From Pollutimonas bauzanensis (GTDB lineage Bacteria > Pseudomonadota > Gammaproteobacteria > Burkholderiales > Burkholderiaceae_B), in the NCBI RefSeq assembly GCF_900129885.1, contig NZ_FQXE01000009.1:62001-126000 (forward strand): a DNA stretch of 64,000 bases. The letters are read 5' to 3'. Shown in pieces: positions 1 through 9,458 of this stretch. The translations under genes were made by a program, and so were the position numbers. Position 1 is the first letter of the stretch. Each line of letters opens with the position of its first letter. A model generated the notes under the pieces. That model saw only the letters and a list, made by a program, of their open reading frames with translations, was not told the origin of the DNA and made no database searches.

Positions 1-1
1 C

Positions 2-1243
2 TGCGCCGATGCGCGGCCCGCCGCCGCCCCTCCCGCCGCCAAGACCTTCCAGGGCATAGTGCGCGCCGACGGCCGGGTCGCCACGCGCAACTACATCGGC
101 ATCATCAGCAGCGTCAATTGTTCGGCGACCGTGTGCCGCCAGATCGCCGAAGCCTTCCGCGGCGACGCGCTGGCGGCCTTCCCGAATGTCGACGGCATCG
201 TGCCGATTACCCATAAAACCGGCTGTGGCATGGCCAGCAGCGGGGAAGGCATGGACCTGCTGCGGCGCGTCACCGCGGGCTATATCCGCCATCCGAATTT
301 CGCCGCGGTGCTGTTCATAGGGCTGGGCTGCGAATCCAACCAGATCACCTCGCTGCTGGGCGCCGAGGGCCTGGCCGAATCGGACCGCCTGCGCACCATG
401 ACCATCCAGGATATCGGCGGCACGCGCAAAACCATAGAACACGGCATCGAGCTCATCAAGGAAATCCTGCCCACCGCCAATCAGGCGTCGCGCCAGGCCG
501 TGCCCCTGAGCCACCTTACCGTGGGCCTGCAGTGCGGCGGCTCCGACGGCTATTCGGGCATCACCGCCAACCCGGCATTGGGCGCGGCCATGGATTTGCT
601 GGTCGAACATGGCGGCACGGCCATACTCAGCGAAACGCCGGAAATCTACGGCGCCGAACATCTGCTGACGCGCCGCGCCGTATCGCGCGAGGTCGGCGAA
701 AAGCTGGTCGACCGTATCCACTGGTGGGAAGAATATACCGAGCGCCTGGGCGGCGAAATGAACAACAATCCTTCCCCCGGCAACAAGGCGGGCGGCCTGA
801 CCACCATCCTGGAAAAATCCCTCGGCGCGGTCGCCAAGGCCGGCACCAGCAATTTGTCCGACGTCGTGGAGTACGCCCAGCCGGTGCAGGCCCACGGCCT
901 GGTCTTCATGGACACCCCGGGCTACGATCCCGTATCGGCGACGGGCCAGGTGGCCGGCGGCGCCAATGTCATCTGTTTCACCACCGGCCGCGGCTCGGTA
1001 TACGGCTGTAAGCCCTCGCCTTCGCTCAAGCTGGCGACCAATTCGCTGATGTATCGCCACATGAGCGAAGACATGGATATCAATTGCGGCGAGATCCTCG
1101 ACGGCGCCGCGACGGTGCAGCAAAAAGGCGAACAGATATTCCAACGCATCATCGAGATCGCATCCGGGCAGCGCACCAAGAGCGAAGAGCACGGCTTTGG
1201 CGAAGACGAATTCGCCCCCTGGATACTCGGCCCGACGATGTAG
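2..1243 (+). CDS. UxaA-family (altronate/galactarate-type) dehydratase, 5' partial
   Basis: The frame is open from the left edge to a TAG at 1243, so the start lies outside the window; a GTG at 59 is only an internal valine. About 413 residues are visible and match the large C-terminal part of UxaA/GarD sugar-acid dehydratases: an N-terminal RNYIGIISSVNCSATVC stretch, GCGMASSGEGMD, then the HPNFAAVLFIGLGCESNQ motif typical of the family. Full altronate dehydratases are about 500 residues with a small SAF domain first, so that domain is probably beyond the edge. These enzymes remove water from aldonic or aldaric acids to give 2-keto-3-deoxy acids. The neighbouring hydroxyacid dehydrogenase and sugar-type ABC transporter fit uptake and breakdown of a sugar acid. 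The exact substrate cannot be told. Confidence 0.85.
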   Translation, partial: CADARPAAAPPAAKTFQGIVRADGRVATRNYIGIISSVNCSATVCRQIAEAFRGDALAAFPNVDGIVPITHKTGCGMASSGEGMDLLRRVTAGYIRHPNFAAVLFIGLGCESNQITSLLGAEGLAESDRLRTMTIQDIGGTRKTIEHGIELIKEILPTANQASRQAVPLSHLTVGLQCGGSDGYSGITANPALGAAMDLLVEHGGTAILSETPEIYGAEHLLTRRAVSREVGEKLVDRIHWWEEYTERLGGEMNNNPSPGNKAGGLTTILEKSLGAVAKAGTSNLSDVVEYAQPVQAHGLVFMDTPGYDPVSATGQVAGGANVICFTTGRGSVYGCKPSPSLKLATNSLMYRHMSEDMDINCGEILDGAATVQQKGEQIFQRIIEIASGQRTKSEEHGFGEDEFAPWILGPTM

Positions 1244-1357
1244 CCATCGCGGCCTTCGCCATTGCGGACTCCAGCCCTGGAGTCCTGTTTCCACATGCGG
1301 GCCGGGCCAGCCAAGGCAGGCGCCCGCTTTCCCAAGACCGCCCTTAGAAGGATAGCG

Positions 1358-2311
1358 ATGAAAATTCTGATCACCGATTACGATTTCCCCGACCTCGAAC
1401 TGGAGCAGTCCCTGTATCGCGACGCGGGCATCGAAGTCGTGACGGCGCAGTGCCGCAGCGAAGCCGACGTGATCGCCGCGGCCGCCGGATGCCAGGGGCT
1501 GCTGGTGCAATACGCCCCGGTCAACGCCGCCGTGCTCAACGCCCGGCCGGAGATCCGCATAGTCAGCCGCTACGGCGCGGGCTTTGACACCATCAATGTC
1601 GCCGACGCCAAGGCCAATGGCGTCTGGGTCGGCAATTCGCCCGATTATGGCGTGGGCGAAGTCGCCACGCACGCCTTCGCCATGATGCTTTCGCTGCTGC
1701 GCCACATCGCCTTCTACGACCGGGATGTCAAGGCCGGGAAATGGCACTTCAGCTCGGCCGGCCCCATGCGCCGGGTGTCCGACATGACCGTCGGCATCCT
1801 CGGGCTGGGGCGCATAGGCAAGCGCATGGCGCACATCGCCCGCAATAGCTTCAGGCGCGTCATCGCCTGCGATCCCTACCTGCTGGACGGCGACTTCCCC
1901 GCCTATGTGGAACGCGTCGGCATGGACGAACTGTTCTCGCAAGCCGATGCCATCTCGCTGCATGTGCCCCTGAATGATGAAACACGCGGCATCGTCAACC
2001 GGCAAATGCTCCAATTGATGAAACACGGCAGCGTATTAGTCAATACGTCGCGTGGCCCGGTAGTCGATATCGAGGCCTTGCTGGACACTCTCGACGATGG
2101 CCGGCTCGACGGCGCCGCCCTGGACGTCCTGCCGCAGGAGCCGCCCGCCGCAGGTTCGCGCATCGTGCAGCATCCGCGGGTATTGCTTTCCCCCCACGCC
2201 GCGTTCTACTCTGTCGTTGCGGAAAAGGAATTAAGGCGTAAAGCGGCGCAGAACCTGATTGACTGGGCGGCCAAGGGCAGTCCATCTTACGTAGTCGTCG
2301 AAGGAAGGTAG
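1358..2311 (+). CDS. D-2-hydroxyacid dehydrogenase (C-terminal binding protein / SerA-like), NAD-dependent
   Basis: A 317-residue member of the D-isomer-specific 2-hydroxyacid dehydrogenase family. The start at 1358 is chosen because an AGAAGGA ribosome site lies just upstream; a longer frame to 1262 runs into the tail of the previous gene. The Rossmann motif GILGLGRIGKRMA lies near residues 145-157. The catalytic arginine region (NTSRGPVVD) and the late histidine (LSPHAAFYS) are present. It reduces a 2-keto acid or oxidises a D-2-hydroxyacid with NAD(H). It follows the UxaA-like gene by about 110 bases and is followed by ABC transporter genes on the same strand, so a role in the same sugar-acid or hydroxyacid pathway is likely. 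It is too short for a classical SerA with an ACT domain. Confidence 0.85.
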   Translation: MKILITDYDFPDLELEQSLYRDAGIEVVTAQCRSEADVIAAAAGCQGLLVQYAPVNAAVLNARPEIRIVSRYGAGFDTINVADAKANGVWVGNSPDYGVGEVATHAFAMMLSLLRHIAFYDRDVKAGKWHFSSAGPMRRVSDMTVGILGLGRIGKRMAHIARNSFRRVIACDPYLLDGDFPAYVERVGMDELFSQADAISLHVPLNDETRGIVNRQMLQLMKHGSVLVNTSRGPVVDIEALLDTLDDGRLDGAALDVLPQEPPAAGSRIVQHPRVLLSPHAAFYSVVAEKELRRKAAQNLIDWAAKGSPSYVVVEGR

Positions 2312-2356
2312 CAGATCGAATATTCATAGCCGCCGGTCGGGCAAAAGGGAACAAGC

Positions 2357-3442
2357 ATGGCATCAGTCCAGATTCGCGATGTGCAGAAATATTTTGGCGG
2401 CACGCAAGTCATCCGGGGCGTGAATATCGATATCAAGGATGGCGAATTCGCTGTGCTGGTGGGGCCGTCCGGCTGCGGCAAATCGACCCTGCTGCGCATG
2501 CTGGCGGGCCTCGAGGAAATCACCCATGGCGACATTCTGATCGGCGACAAAGTCGTCAACAATGTGCAGCCCAAAGAACGCGACATCGCCATGGTGTTCC
2601 AAAACTACGCGCTGTATCCGCATATGACGGTCTACGACAACATGGCTTTTTCGCTGATACTGGCCCGCTCCGACAAGGCCGTCATCAAGCAGCGGGTCGA
2701 CAAGGCGTCCGAAGTGCTCGGCCTGGGGTCGCTGCTGCAGCGCTATCCGCGCCAGCTCTCCGGCGGCCAGCGCCAGCGCGTGGCCATGGGGCGCGCCATT
2801 GTGCGCGACCCGCAGGTTTTCCTGTTCGACGAACCGCTATCCAATCTGGATGCCAAATTGCGCGTGCAGATGCGCGCCGAAATCAAGGCGCTGCATCAGC
2901 GCCTGCGCACCACTTCGGTCTATGTCACCCACGACCAGATCGAGGCCATGACCATGGCCGACCAGATCGTCGTCATGCATGACGGCATCGTCGAGCAGCA
3001 CGGCAAGCCCCTGCATATCTACGACCATCCCGCCAATCTGTTCGTGGCCGGCTTCATCGGCTCGCCCGCCATGAACTTCATCCCCGGCGTGCTGCGCCAC
3101 CGTCCGGAGGGCCCGCAGCTGGAATTCGCCGACGGCACTTTCCTGCCCGCGCCGGTCGGCGCCGCGGGCGCCGCGGCCGACGGCCACAAGGTCGTCTACG
3201 GCGTGCGGCCCGAGCACCTGAGCATAGGCCCGCCCGGCTCGGGCCTGAAATCCGTGGTCAGCGTGGTCGAGCCCACCGGGGCCAACACCGAGGTCTATTC
3301 CCGCTTTTGCGGCATCGACATCATCTCGATTTTCCGCGAACGCCACGACTTCGCCGCCGGCGACACCCTGCATCTGGTGCCCGATCCCGGCCATACCCAC
3401 TTATTCGACGCCGAGTCCGGCAAGGCGCTGGCGCAGGCCTGA
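2357..3442 (+). CDS. Sugar ABC transporter ATP-binding protein (UgpC/MalK-type)
   Basis: A 361-residue ATPase of the MalK/UgpC/MsmK group that powers a carbohydrate importer at the inner membrane. Walker A is GPSGCGKST near residue 36, the ABC signature is [14 protein letters not shown] near 133, Walker B is [12 protein letters not shown], and the switch histidine sits in [10 protein letters not shown]. The last 120 residues have the TOBE-type fold region ([11 protein letters not shown]) seen in this group and missing from shorter ABC ATPases. The gene lies upstream of its probable partners: a binding protein and two permeases. Confidence 0.92.
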   Translation: MASVQIRDVQKYFGGTQVIRGVNIDIKDGEFAVLVGPSGCGKSTLLRMLAGLEEITHGDILIGDKVVNNVQPKERDIAMVFQNYALYPHMTVYDNMAFSLILARSDKAVIKQRVDKASEVLGLGSLLQRYPRQLSGGQRQRVAMGRAIVRDPQVFLFDEPLSNLDAKLRVQMRAEIKALHQRLRTTSVYVTHDQIEAMTMADQIVVMHDGIVEQHGKPLHIYDHPANLFVAGFIGSPAMNFIPGVLRHRPEGPQLEFADGTFLPAPVGAAGAAADGHKVVYGVRPEHLSIGPPGSGLKSVVSVVEPTGANTEVYSRFCGIDIISIFRERHDFAAGDTLHLVPDPGHTHLFDAESGKALAQA

Positions 3443-3513
3443 TTCCAGGAGGTTTTGACGATGTAAACGCGGCTGCACGGGACACGGTCCCAATAACCAA
3501 AGGAGTGGAAGAC

Positions 3514-4830
3514 ATGACAAAACTGACAAGACGTGATTTCCTGGTGTCCACGGCGAGTATTGCCGCGGCATCGACTATGGGAAGCAAGGCGTTGGCGGCT
3601 TCCCCGGGCGAATTGAATTACAAGCCCGAAGAAGGCGCAAAACTGCGCGTTCTAAGGTGGAAACGCTTCGTCCAGGGGGACGAAGACCTCTGGAATGCCA
3701 ACACCAAGAAATTCACCGAAAAAACCGGGGTTGAAGTGCGCATCGACTCCGAGGGCTGGGAAGACGTCCGGCCCAAGGCGGCGGTGGCGGCCAATGTAGG
3801 CAGCGGCCCGGACATCATCATCGGCTGGTTCGATGACCCGCATCAGTACCCTGACAAGCTGCTCGATCTGTCCGAGCTGGCCAACTACCTCGATAAAAAA
3901 TACGGCGGCTGGTACGACGTGTGCAAAAAGTACGGCATGCGCGGCGACAAGTGGATAGCCCTGCCCCTGGGCGTCGTCGGCAATGCCCTGGTGTACCGGG
4001 AAAGCCAGGTCAAGGCGGCGGGATTCGACGGCATTCCCAAGGACAGCGCCGGCTTCCTCAAGCTTTGCCAGGCGCTCAAGGCCAAAGGCACGCCTGTCGG
4101 CTTCGCGCTGGGCAAGGCCGTGGGCGACGGCAACAACTGGGCGCACTGGCTGCTGTGGTCGCATGGCGGCATGATGGTCGACGAAAAGTCCAATGTGGTC
4201 ATCAACTCCCCGGAAACCTGGGCGGCGCTCGAATATGCCAAACAGCTGTATCCCACCTTTGTACCCGGTACGCTGTCGTGGCAAGACCCGTCCAATAACA
4301 AGGCATTCCTAGACGGCCAGGTCAGCATTACCGCCAACGGCATCTCGGTGTACTACTCGGCCAAGAATTCGTCCGATCCGAAAATGCAGGACATGGCCAA
4401 GGACATCCAGCATGCCCACCTGCCCATCGGCCCCATAGGCAAGCCCACGGAGCTCATGCAAATCACGCAGATGATGCTGTTCAAGCACACCAAGTACCCC
4501 AACGCGGCCAAGGCTTATCTGCAATTCATGATGGAGGCAGACCAGTACAACCCATGGATGGAAGCCGCTATCGGCTACGTCAGCCAGCCACTGAAAGCCT
4601 ACGAGGCCAACCCCATCTGGACCGTAGACCCCAAGCATACGGTTTATCGCGATGCCGCCGCGCTGATGCTCGACAACGGCCATGCGGGTCCCCTCGGTAC
4701 GGCATCGGCGGCGGTCATGGCCGACTATGTCGTTCTCGACATGATCGCAGCGGCGGCCAGCGGCTCCAAAACGCCCAAGGAAGCGGCAGCGCAGGCCGCG
4801 GAGCGCGCCAAGCGCTATTACAAGACCTGA
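3514..4830 (+). CDS. ABC transporter substrate-binding protein (UgpB-like, Tat signal)
   Basis: A 438-residue family 1 extracellular solute-binding protein. The start at 3514 has a clear AAAGGAG ribosome site; the frame is open further upstream without coding character. The N-terminus has a twin-arginine signal (TRRDFLVST, then an alanine-rich stretch ending ALA about residue 28), so it is probably exported folded by the Tat system. The mature protein resembles the glycerol-3-phosphate/maltose/polyol binders that serve UgpC-type importers. It captures the substrate in the periplasm and hands it to the two permeases encoded next. The ligand cannot be assigned; the flanking sugar-acid enzymes suggest a sugar acid or polyol. 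Confidence 0.88.
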   Translation: MTKLTRRDFLVSTASIAAASTMGSKALAASPGELNYKPEEGAKLRVLRWKRFVQGDEDLWNANTKKFTEKTGVEVRIDSEGWEDVRPKAAVAANVGSGPDIIIGWFDDPHQYPDKLLDLSELANYLDKKYGGWYDVCKKYGMRGDKWIALPLGVVGNALVYRESQVKAAGFDGIPKDSAGFLKLCQALKAKGTPVGFALGKAVGDGNNWAHWLLWSHGGMMVDEKSNVVINSPETWAALEYAKQLYPTFVPGTLSWQDPSNNKAFLDGQVSITANGISVYYSAKNSSDPKMQDMAKDIQHAHLPIGPIGKPTELMQITQMMLFKHTKYPNAAKAYLQFMMEADQYNPWMEAAIGYVSQPLKAYEANPIWTVDPKHTVYRDAAALMLDNGHAGPLGTASAAVMADYVVLDMIAAAASGSKTPKEAAAQAAERAKRYYKT

Positions 4831-4924
4831 AGACTCGGTCCTGCGCAGCGGCGGCGTGGTTTTTATCCCTTGACGGGGCGGCCCTGCGCCGCCGCCGTCC
4901 AAGCGGATCTTCTTGAGGATGATT

Positions 4925-5824
4925 ATGCTTTCCCGTGTGCTGAACAACAGAAATTGGCTGGGGCTGGTTTTCATGCTCCCCACGGCCGTACTGCTATTGG
5001 TTTTCCTGACCTATCCCCTTGGACTTGGCATATGGCTGGGTTTCACCGATGCCAAGATAGGCCGGGCCGGCGAATGGGTCGGGCTGGACAACTACATCTA
5101 CCTGTCCGGCGACTCGGTGGCGCAGCTGGCCTTGTTCAACACCTTGTTCTATACCGCCGTGGCCAGTGTCCTGAAGTTCGCCCTTGGGCTGTGGCTGGCG
5201 CTCCTGCTCAATAAAAACCTGCCCTTCAAATCGTTCTTCCGTTCCGTCGTGCTGTTGCCCTGGATAGTGCCGACGGCACTCTCGGCGCTGGCCTTCTGGT
5301 GGATATACGATGCGCAATTCTCCATCATCAGCTGGGTGCTGGTGAAGATGGGCCTCATCGACACCTACATCAACTTCCTGGGCGACCCGTGGATGGCGCG
5401 CTTTTCGACCATTGCCGCCAATGTCTGGCGCGGCATTCCTTTCGTCGCCATCACGCTGCTCGCCGGCCTGCAGACCATCTCGCCGGCCCTGTACGAAGCC
5501 GCCTCCATAGACGGCGTGACGCCATGGCAGCAGTTCCGCTATGTCACGCTGCCTTTGCTGACACCCATCATCGCCGTGGTCATGACATTCTCCGTCCTGT
5601 TCACCTTCACCGACTTCCAGCTGATTTATGTGCTGACGCGCGGCGGGCCGCTCAATGCCACCCACCTGATGACGACCCTGTCATTCCAGCGCGCCATCCC
5701 GGGGGGCTCGCTGGGCGAAGGCGCCGCCCTGGCCATCATGATGGTGCCGTTTTTACTGGCGGCCATCATGTTTTCCTACTTCGGCCTGCAACGGCGTGCC
5801 TGGCAGCAGGGGGGCGACAAATGA
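4925..5824 (+). CDS. ABC transporter permease (UgpA/MalF-type)
   Basis: A 299-residue inner-membrane permease with about six hydrophobic segments. The cytoplasmic EAA loop, which docks the ATPase, reads YEAASIDGVTPWQQFRYVTLP near residues 194-214. The start at 4925 is preferred because a GAGG ribosome site sits six bases before it; ATG 4919 would have no spacing. Its stop overlaps the start of the next permease by four bases (ATGA), the usual sign of translational coupling. It forms a heterodimeric channel with the next gene product. Confidence 0.9.
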   Translation: MLSRVLNNRNWLGLVFMLPTAVLLLVFLTYPLGLGIWLGFTDAKIGRAGEWVGLDNYIYLSGDSVAQLALFNTLFYTAVASVLKFALGLWLALLLNKNLPFKSFFRSVVLLPWIVPTALSALAFWWIYDAQFSIISWVLVKMGLIDTYINFLGDPWMARFSTIAANVWRGIPFVAITLLAGLQTISPALYEAASIDGVTPWQQFRYVTLPLLTPIIAVVMTFSVLFTFTDFQLIYVLTRGGPLNATHLMTTLSFQRAIPGGSLGEGAALAIMMVPFLLAAIMFSYFGLQRRAWQQGGDK

Positions 5825-6723
5825 ATACCGATCAAAAGCGCGAAAAGAATGAAAAGCACGAAAAGCACGAAAAGCAGGGCATGGAGTATCTGCAGTCCAT
5901 TCCGCAACGCTGGGTCACCGTATATATCCCGCTGGGCATCTTCGTCTTCGTCCTGCTGTTTCCGTTCTACTGGATGGGCATTACCGCCTTCAAGCCGGAC
6001 GCCGAGATGGCGTTGAGCTCGGGCAACCCCTTCTGGGTGCTGGCGCCGACCTTGAAGCATTTCAAGACGCTGCTCTTCAACACCCCCTTCCCCGGCTGGC
6101 TGTGGAATTCGGTGCTGATTTCCACCGTGGCGACCTTTATTTCCCTGGCGGCGAGCGTCTTCGCCGCTTATGCCATCGAGCGGCTGCGCTTCCAGGGTTC
6201 CAAACAGGTCGGCCTGGGCATTTTCTTCGCCTATCTGGTGCCGCCGTCCATCCTGTTCATCCCGCTGGCCGCCATCGTCTTCCAGCTGGGCCTGTTCGAC
6301 ACGCGCACGGCACTGATCCTGACCTACCCGACCTTCCTGATTCCTTTCAGCACCTGGCTGCTGATGGGCTATTTTCGGTCCATCCCCTACGAGCTGGAAG
6401 AATGCGCCCTGATCGACGGAGCCACGCGCTGGGAGATCCTGATAAAAATCATCCTGCCCTTGTCGGTGCCGGGGCTGATTTCCGCCGGCATATTCGCCTT
6501 CACGCTTTCCTGGAATGAGTTCATTTATGCGCTGACATTCATTTCCTCCACGGAAATGAAGACCGTGCCGGTGGGAATAGTCACTGAACTGATCGAGGGC
6601 GATGTCTATCACTGGGGCGCGCTGATGGCGGGCGCGCTGTTCGGCTCCTTGCCGGTGGCCATCGTGTATTCGTTTTTCGTCGAGTATTACGTTTCCGGCA
6701 TGACGGGAGCGGTAAAAGAATAG
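5821..6723 (+). CDS. ABC transporter permease (UgpE/MalG-type)
   Basis: A 300-residue permease with six predicted membrane segments. The EAA loop reads LEECALIDGATRWEILIKI around residues 192-210. It is the second half of the transporter channel and overlaps the first permease gene by four bases. The N-terminus before the first membrane span is a short charged tract rich in lysine, glutamate and histidine (EKHEKHEK), encoded by 9-base near repeats at about 5838-5877. This is an unusual extension that replication slippage could shorten or lengthen in frame. The gene ends the transporter operon. Confidence 0.9.
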   Translation: MNTDQKREKNEKHEKHEKQGMEYLQSIPQRWVTVYIPLGIFVFVLLFPFYWMGITAFKPDAEMALSSGNPFWVLAPTLKHFKTLLFNTPFPGWLWNSVLISTVATFISLAASVFAAYAIERLRFQGSKQVGLGIFFAYLVPPSILFIPLAAIVFQLGLFDTRTALILTYPTFLIPFSTWLLMGYFRSIPYELEECALIDGATRWEILIKIILPLSVPGLISAGIFAFTLSWNEFIYALTFISSTEMKTVPVGIVTELIEGDVYHWGALMAGALFGSLPVAIVYSFFVEYYVSGMTGAVKE

Positions 6724-6760
6724 GCGCGCGGCGCAAGCGCGCAGGCACTCCTGCAATTGG

Positions 6761-6790
6761 TATACTTGTATTGATATCAATACAAGTATA
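6761..6790. promoter_or_regulatory. Perfect 30-bp palindrome, probable GntR-family operator
   Basis: The left arm TATACTTGTATTGAT is followed directly by its exact reverse complement. It lies 50 bases before the Bug receptor start and after the transporter operon. The CTTGTAT...ATACAAG half-sites are of the kind bound by GntR/HutC-type dimers, and a GntR/UTRA gene lies one gene downstream. A related imperfect palindrome precedes the LeuC-like operon at 11299-11326. Its role as an operator is inference. Confidence 0.65.
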
Positions 6791-6840
6791 TTATCTGGGC
6801 CAGCCAAGCATCGGCCCCAGTCATACACAGGAGACCAAAA

Positions 6841-7806
6841 ATGAGCAAACAAACTTTCAGCATGGGCCTGCTGGGCCTCATCCTCGCCGCGGCGCTGCCG
6901 CTCGCCCCGGCCGCCGCGCAGGAACGGCCGCTGGTGCTCGTCGTGGGCGCCTCGGCCGGCGGCACCACCGACCGCGTGGCGCGCGGCATCGCCAAAGAAA
7001 TGGGCGGCATCCTCAAGCAGACCGTCATTGTCGAGAACAAGCCGGGCGCCGGCGGGAATATAGCCGCCGATTATGTGTCGCGTTCCGCCAAGGACGGCAA
7101 CACGCTGCTGGTCAGCTTCAGCAGCTTCTCGGTCAATGCCAGCCTTTATAAAAAACTGCCGTTCGATCCGGAGAAAGACTTCAGCCCGATCAGCATGCTG
7201 GCCGAAGTGCCCAGCGTATTGGTCGCGCGCAAGGATTTCCCCGCGGACAGCGTGGCCGGCTTGATACAGCGCGCCAAGGCGGAGCCCGGGAAATACAGTT
7301 TCGCCATTGGCGGCATCGGCTCTTCGCTGCACATGGCCACGGCGAGCTTCGAGATGGCGTCGGGCATCGCAGGCCTGAATGTGCCCTACAAAGGCACTTC
7401 TCCAGCGCTTCAGGACCTGGTCGGAGGACAAGTCGACCTTATGTTCGCCAGCGCCGTGAACGTCCTTCCCCTGATCGGCTCGGGCCGCATCAAATTCCTG
7501 GGCGTGACCAGTCCCGAGGCGATGCCGCAGTTCCCCGGCGTGCCGCCGATATCCGGCACTCTCGATGGCTTTGCCTCGAAAGCCTGGTTCGGCATGTTCG
7601 GCCCGGCCGGCATCGCGCAGGACCGGATCGCGCAACTGAACAAGGCCGTGGTGGAAGGCGCCAGGCATGATGATTTTGTGAAGCTGATCGCCCCGGAAGG
7701 CGGCGCGGTGGTGACGAGCACTCCCGATGAGTTGGCCGATTTCGTCGCCCGGGACATTGAGCGCTATGCAAAAGTCGTAGAATTCACCGGAGCTTCCGTA
7801 GACTGA
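6841..7806 (+). CDS. Bug/TctC-family periplasmic solute receptor
   Basis: A 321-residue tripartite-tricarboxylate-type (Bug) receptor. An N-terminal signal peptide ends about residue 26 (PAAAQ). The family pattern follows: VVGASAGGTTDRVARGIA near the start, VIVENKPGAGGNIAADYV near residues 61-78 and YKGTSPALQDLVGGQVDLMF near 183-202. Bug proteins bind carboxylates, amino acids or aromatic acids and are greatly expanded in Bordetella and relatives. No TctA/TctB membrane genes are adjacent, so it is an orphan receptor. It sits between a palindromic operator and a GntR regulator gene starting eight bases after its stop, and probably belongs to the regulon of the divergent lyase operon. Confidence 0.9.
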   Translation: MSKQTFSMGLLGLILAAALPLAPAAAQERPLVLVVGASAGGTTDRVARGIAKEMGGILKQTVIVENKPGAGGNIAADYVSRSAKDGNTLLVSFSSFSVNASLYKKLPFDPEKDFSPISMLAEVPSVLVARKDFPADSVAGLIQRAKAEPGKYSFAIGGIGSSLHMATASFEMASGIAGLNVPYKGTSPALQDLVGGQVDLMFASAVNVLPLIGSGRIKFLGVTSPEAMPQFPGVPPISGTLDGFASKAWFGMFGPAGIAQDRIAQLNKAVVEGARHDDFVKLIAPEGGAVVTSTPDELADFVARDIERYAKVVEFTGASVD

Positions 7807-7814
7807 CATCGCTA

Positions 7815-8582
7815 ATGATCAACAATCCCACTCCTCGTTACTACAAAATCTACCGCCTGCTGAAACAAGCCCTCGAGAATCGGGATTTCGCCAGCGACGA
7901 GGCTCTGCCGGGCGAGAACGCCCTGGCGGAGAAATACCAGGTGTCCCGGCTCACCATACGCCGTTCGCTCGAGCTGCTGCAGCGCGAGGGCCTGATCGAG
8001 CGCCGCCAGGGCTCGGGCACCTACCCCACCGTCAGCAGCGTCAAGGTCCAGCCCCTGCCGGCCGACATCAACAAGCTGCTGGCGCATCTGAACAAGATGG
8101 GCGCCACGACCGAGGCGAAGCTGCTCAGCTTCGCCTACGAGATGCCGAATCCGGATGTCCAGAACCGCCTCGAGCTGGCCGCCAATACCGCCGTTCAGAA
8201 AGCCATACGGGTGCGCTATTACGAGGGCGCGCCCTTCTCCTACCTGATCACCTATGTGCCCGAACATCTGGGGCGGCGCTACACTGAGGAAGACCTGATG
8301 CGCCACCCCCTTCAGGCCCTGTTCAAGAAATCCGGCATGCGCGCGGCGGCGGCGGAACAGTCGCTTACGGCGACCCTGGCCGACACTCAGCACGCCGACG
8401 CCCTCGCGGTGGAGGTCGGCTCGCCCCTGCTATGCATCAGGCGGGTGGTGCGCGACGCCGGCAACAGGCCCATGGAATACCTGATCGCCGCGTACAATCC
8501 CGCGCGATTCGAATACCGCATGACCATGTCCAACAAGCGCTCCAAGGGGGAAGACGCATGGATCATGGACGACAGCCATTAG
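7815..8582 (+). CDS. GntR-family transcriptional regulator with UTRA domain (HutC group)
   Basis: A 255-residue regulator. Residues about 5-72 form the GntR winged helix-turn-helix (ALPGENALAEKYQVSRLTIRRSLELLQREGLIERRQGSGTY region). Residues about 90-245 form a UTRA ligand-binding domain (VRYYEGAPFSYLITYVPEHL; then LLCIRRVVRDAGNRPMEYL). It starts eight bases after the Bug receptor stop and is probably co-transcribed. The CTTGTAT palindromes at 6761-6790 and 11299-11326 flank the cluster and are the likely binding sites. If so, it controls both its own operon and the opposing LeuC/LeuD/lyase operon in response to a pathway acid. Confidence 0.9.
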   Translation: MINNPTPRYYKIYRLLKQALENRDFASDEALPGENALAEKYQVSRLTIRRSLELLQREGLIERRQGSGTYPTVSSVKVQPLPADINKLLAHLNKMGATTEAKLLSFAYEMPNPDVQNRLELAANTAVQKAIRVRYYEGAPFSYLITYVPEHLGRRYTEEDLMRHPLQALFKKSGMRAAAAEQSLTATLADTQHADALAVEVGSPLLCIRRVVRDAGNRPMEYLIAAYNPARFEYRMTMSNKRSKGEDAWIMDDSH

Positions 8583-8600
8583 CCATCGGGGCGCGCGGCG

Positions 8601-9458
8601 CTATTGATAGCGGGCTCCCAGCTCCAGCAGCGCGGGGGTTTCTATCAGTTCATTCAGCTGGCGGAAGTCCAGCATGGCGCCGGCCGAGGCGGCGGTCGAT
8701 CCATTCTTGCGCAGCAGCCCGTAATAGCTTTGCAGCGAGTGGGCGACCGCGCGCGCCGCACCGCCGGGAAAGATGACGATCTTGAAGCCGATGTCGGCCA
8801 GCGCCGAAGCCGACTGTATCGGCGTCATGCCGCCTTCCACCATGTTCGCCAGCAAGGGCGCGCGGCCCTTGAAGCGCTCGCAGGCGCGGGCCATTTCCTC
8901 GTCCGTCCGCAAGGCCTCTATGAACAGCACGTCGGCTCCGCATTCCAGGTAAGCCTCGGCGCGGTCCAGGGCGGCGTCGAAACCCTCGACCGCCAAAGCA
9001 TCGCTGCGGGCGAGTATCAGCGTCGTGTCGTGCCGCCGCGCATCCACGGCCGCCTTGAGCTTGCCGCACATCTCGGCCACCGGAACCACCGATTTTCCGT
9101 CCAGGTGCCCGCAGCGCTTGGGAAAGGTCTGGTCTTCCATCTGTATCATGGACGCGCCGGCCTTTTCGAAGCCCTTGACGGTCCTGATCACATTCAGCGC
9201 ATTGCCGAAGCCGGTATCGGCGTCGACGATGATCGGTATCCGGACCCGGTCGGCAATGCGCGACAGCGTTTGCTCGACCTCGGTATAAGTGGTCAGGCCG
9301 ACATCGGACCTTCCCAGGCGCGTGTAGGCGATGGAAGCCCCCGACAGATAGACGGCGTCGAAACCGGCCTGCTCGGCGATCAGGGCGGAAAAGCTGTCGT
9401 AAACGCCAGGGGCGAGCAGATACGGTACGGATTCGAGCGTGGATTTCAAGGTTTTCAT
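8601..9458 (-). CDS. Isocitrate lyase/PEP mutase-family carbon-carbon lyase
   Basis: A 285-residue TIM-barrel enzyme of the isocitrate lyase/phosphoenolpyruvate mutase superfamily. The metal-binding VDADTGFGN motif lies near residue 81 and the loop KRCGHLDGK near 118; the cysteine of that loop is the catalytic one in isocitrate and methylisocitrate lyases. The length fits the methylisocitrate, 2,3-dimethylmalate and oxaloacetate group rather than glyoxylate-cycle isocitrate lyase. Its start overlaps the stop of the LeuD-like gene by four bases, so the two are coupled. A hydratase pair plus this lyase would isomerise and then split a substituted malate. The substrate is not determined. Confidence 0.85.
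   Translation of the reverse strand: MKTLKSTLESVPYLLAPGVYDSFSALIAEQAGFDAVYLSGASIAYTRLGRSDVGLTTYTEVEQTLSRIADRVRIPIIVDADTGFGNALNVIRTVKGFEKAGASMIQMEDQTFPKRCGHLDGKSVVPVAEMCGKLKAAVDARRHDTTLILARSDALAVEGFDAALDRAEAYLECGADVLFIEALRTDEEMARACERFKGRAPLLANMVEGGMTPIQSASALADIGFKIVIFPGGAARAVAHSLQSYYGLLRKNGSTAASAGAMLDFRQLNELIETPALLELGARYQ

Noticed and set aside
5776-7809. A 677-codon minus-strand frame across the second permease and the Bug gene
   Set aside because: It covers two real genes and the palindromic operator between them and has no recognisable protein features.
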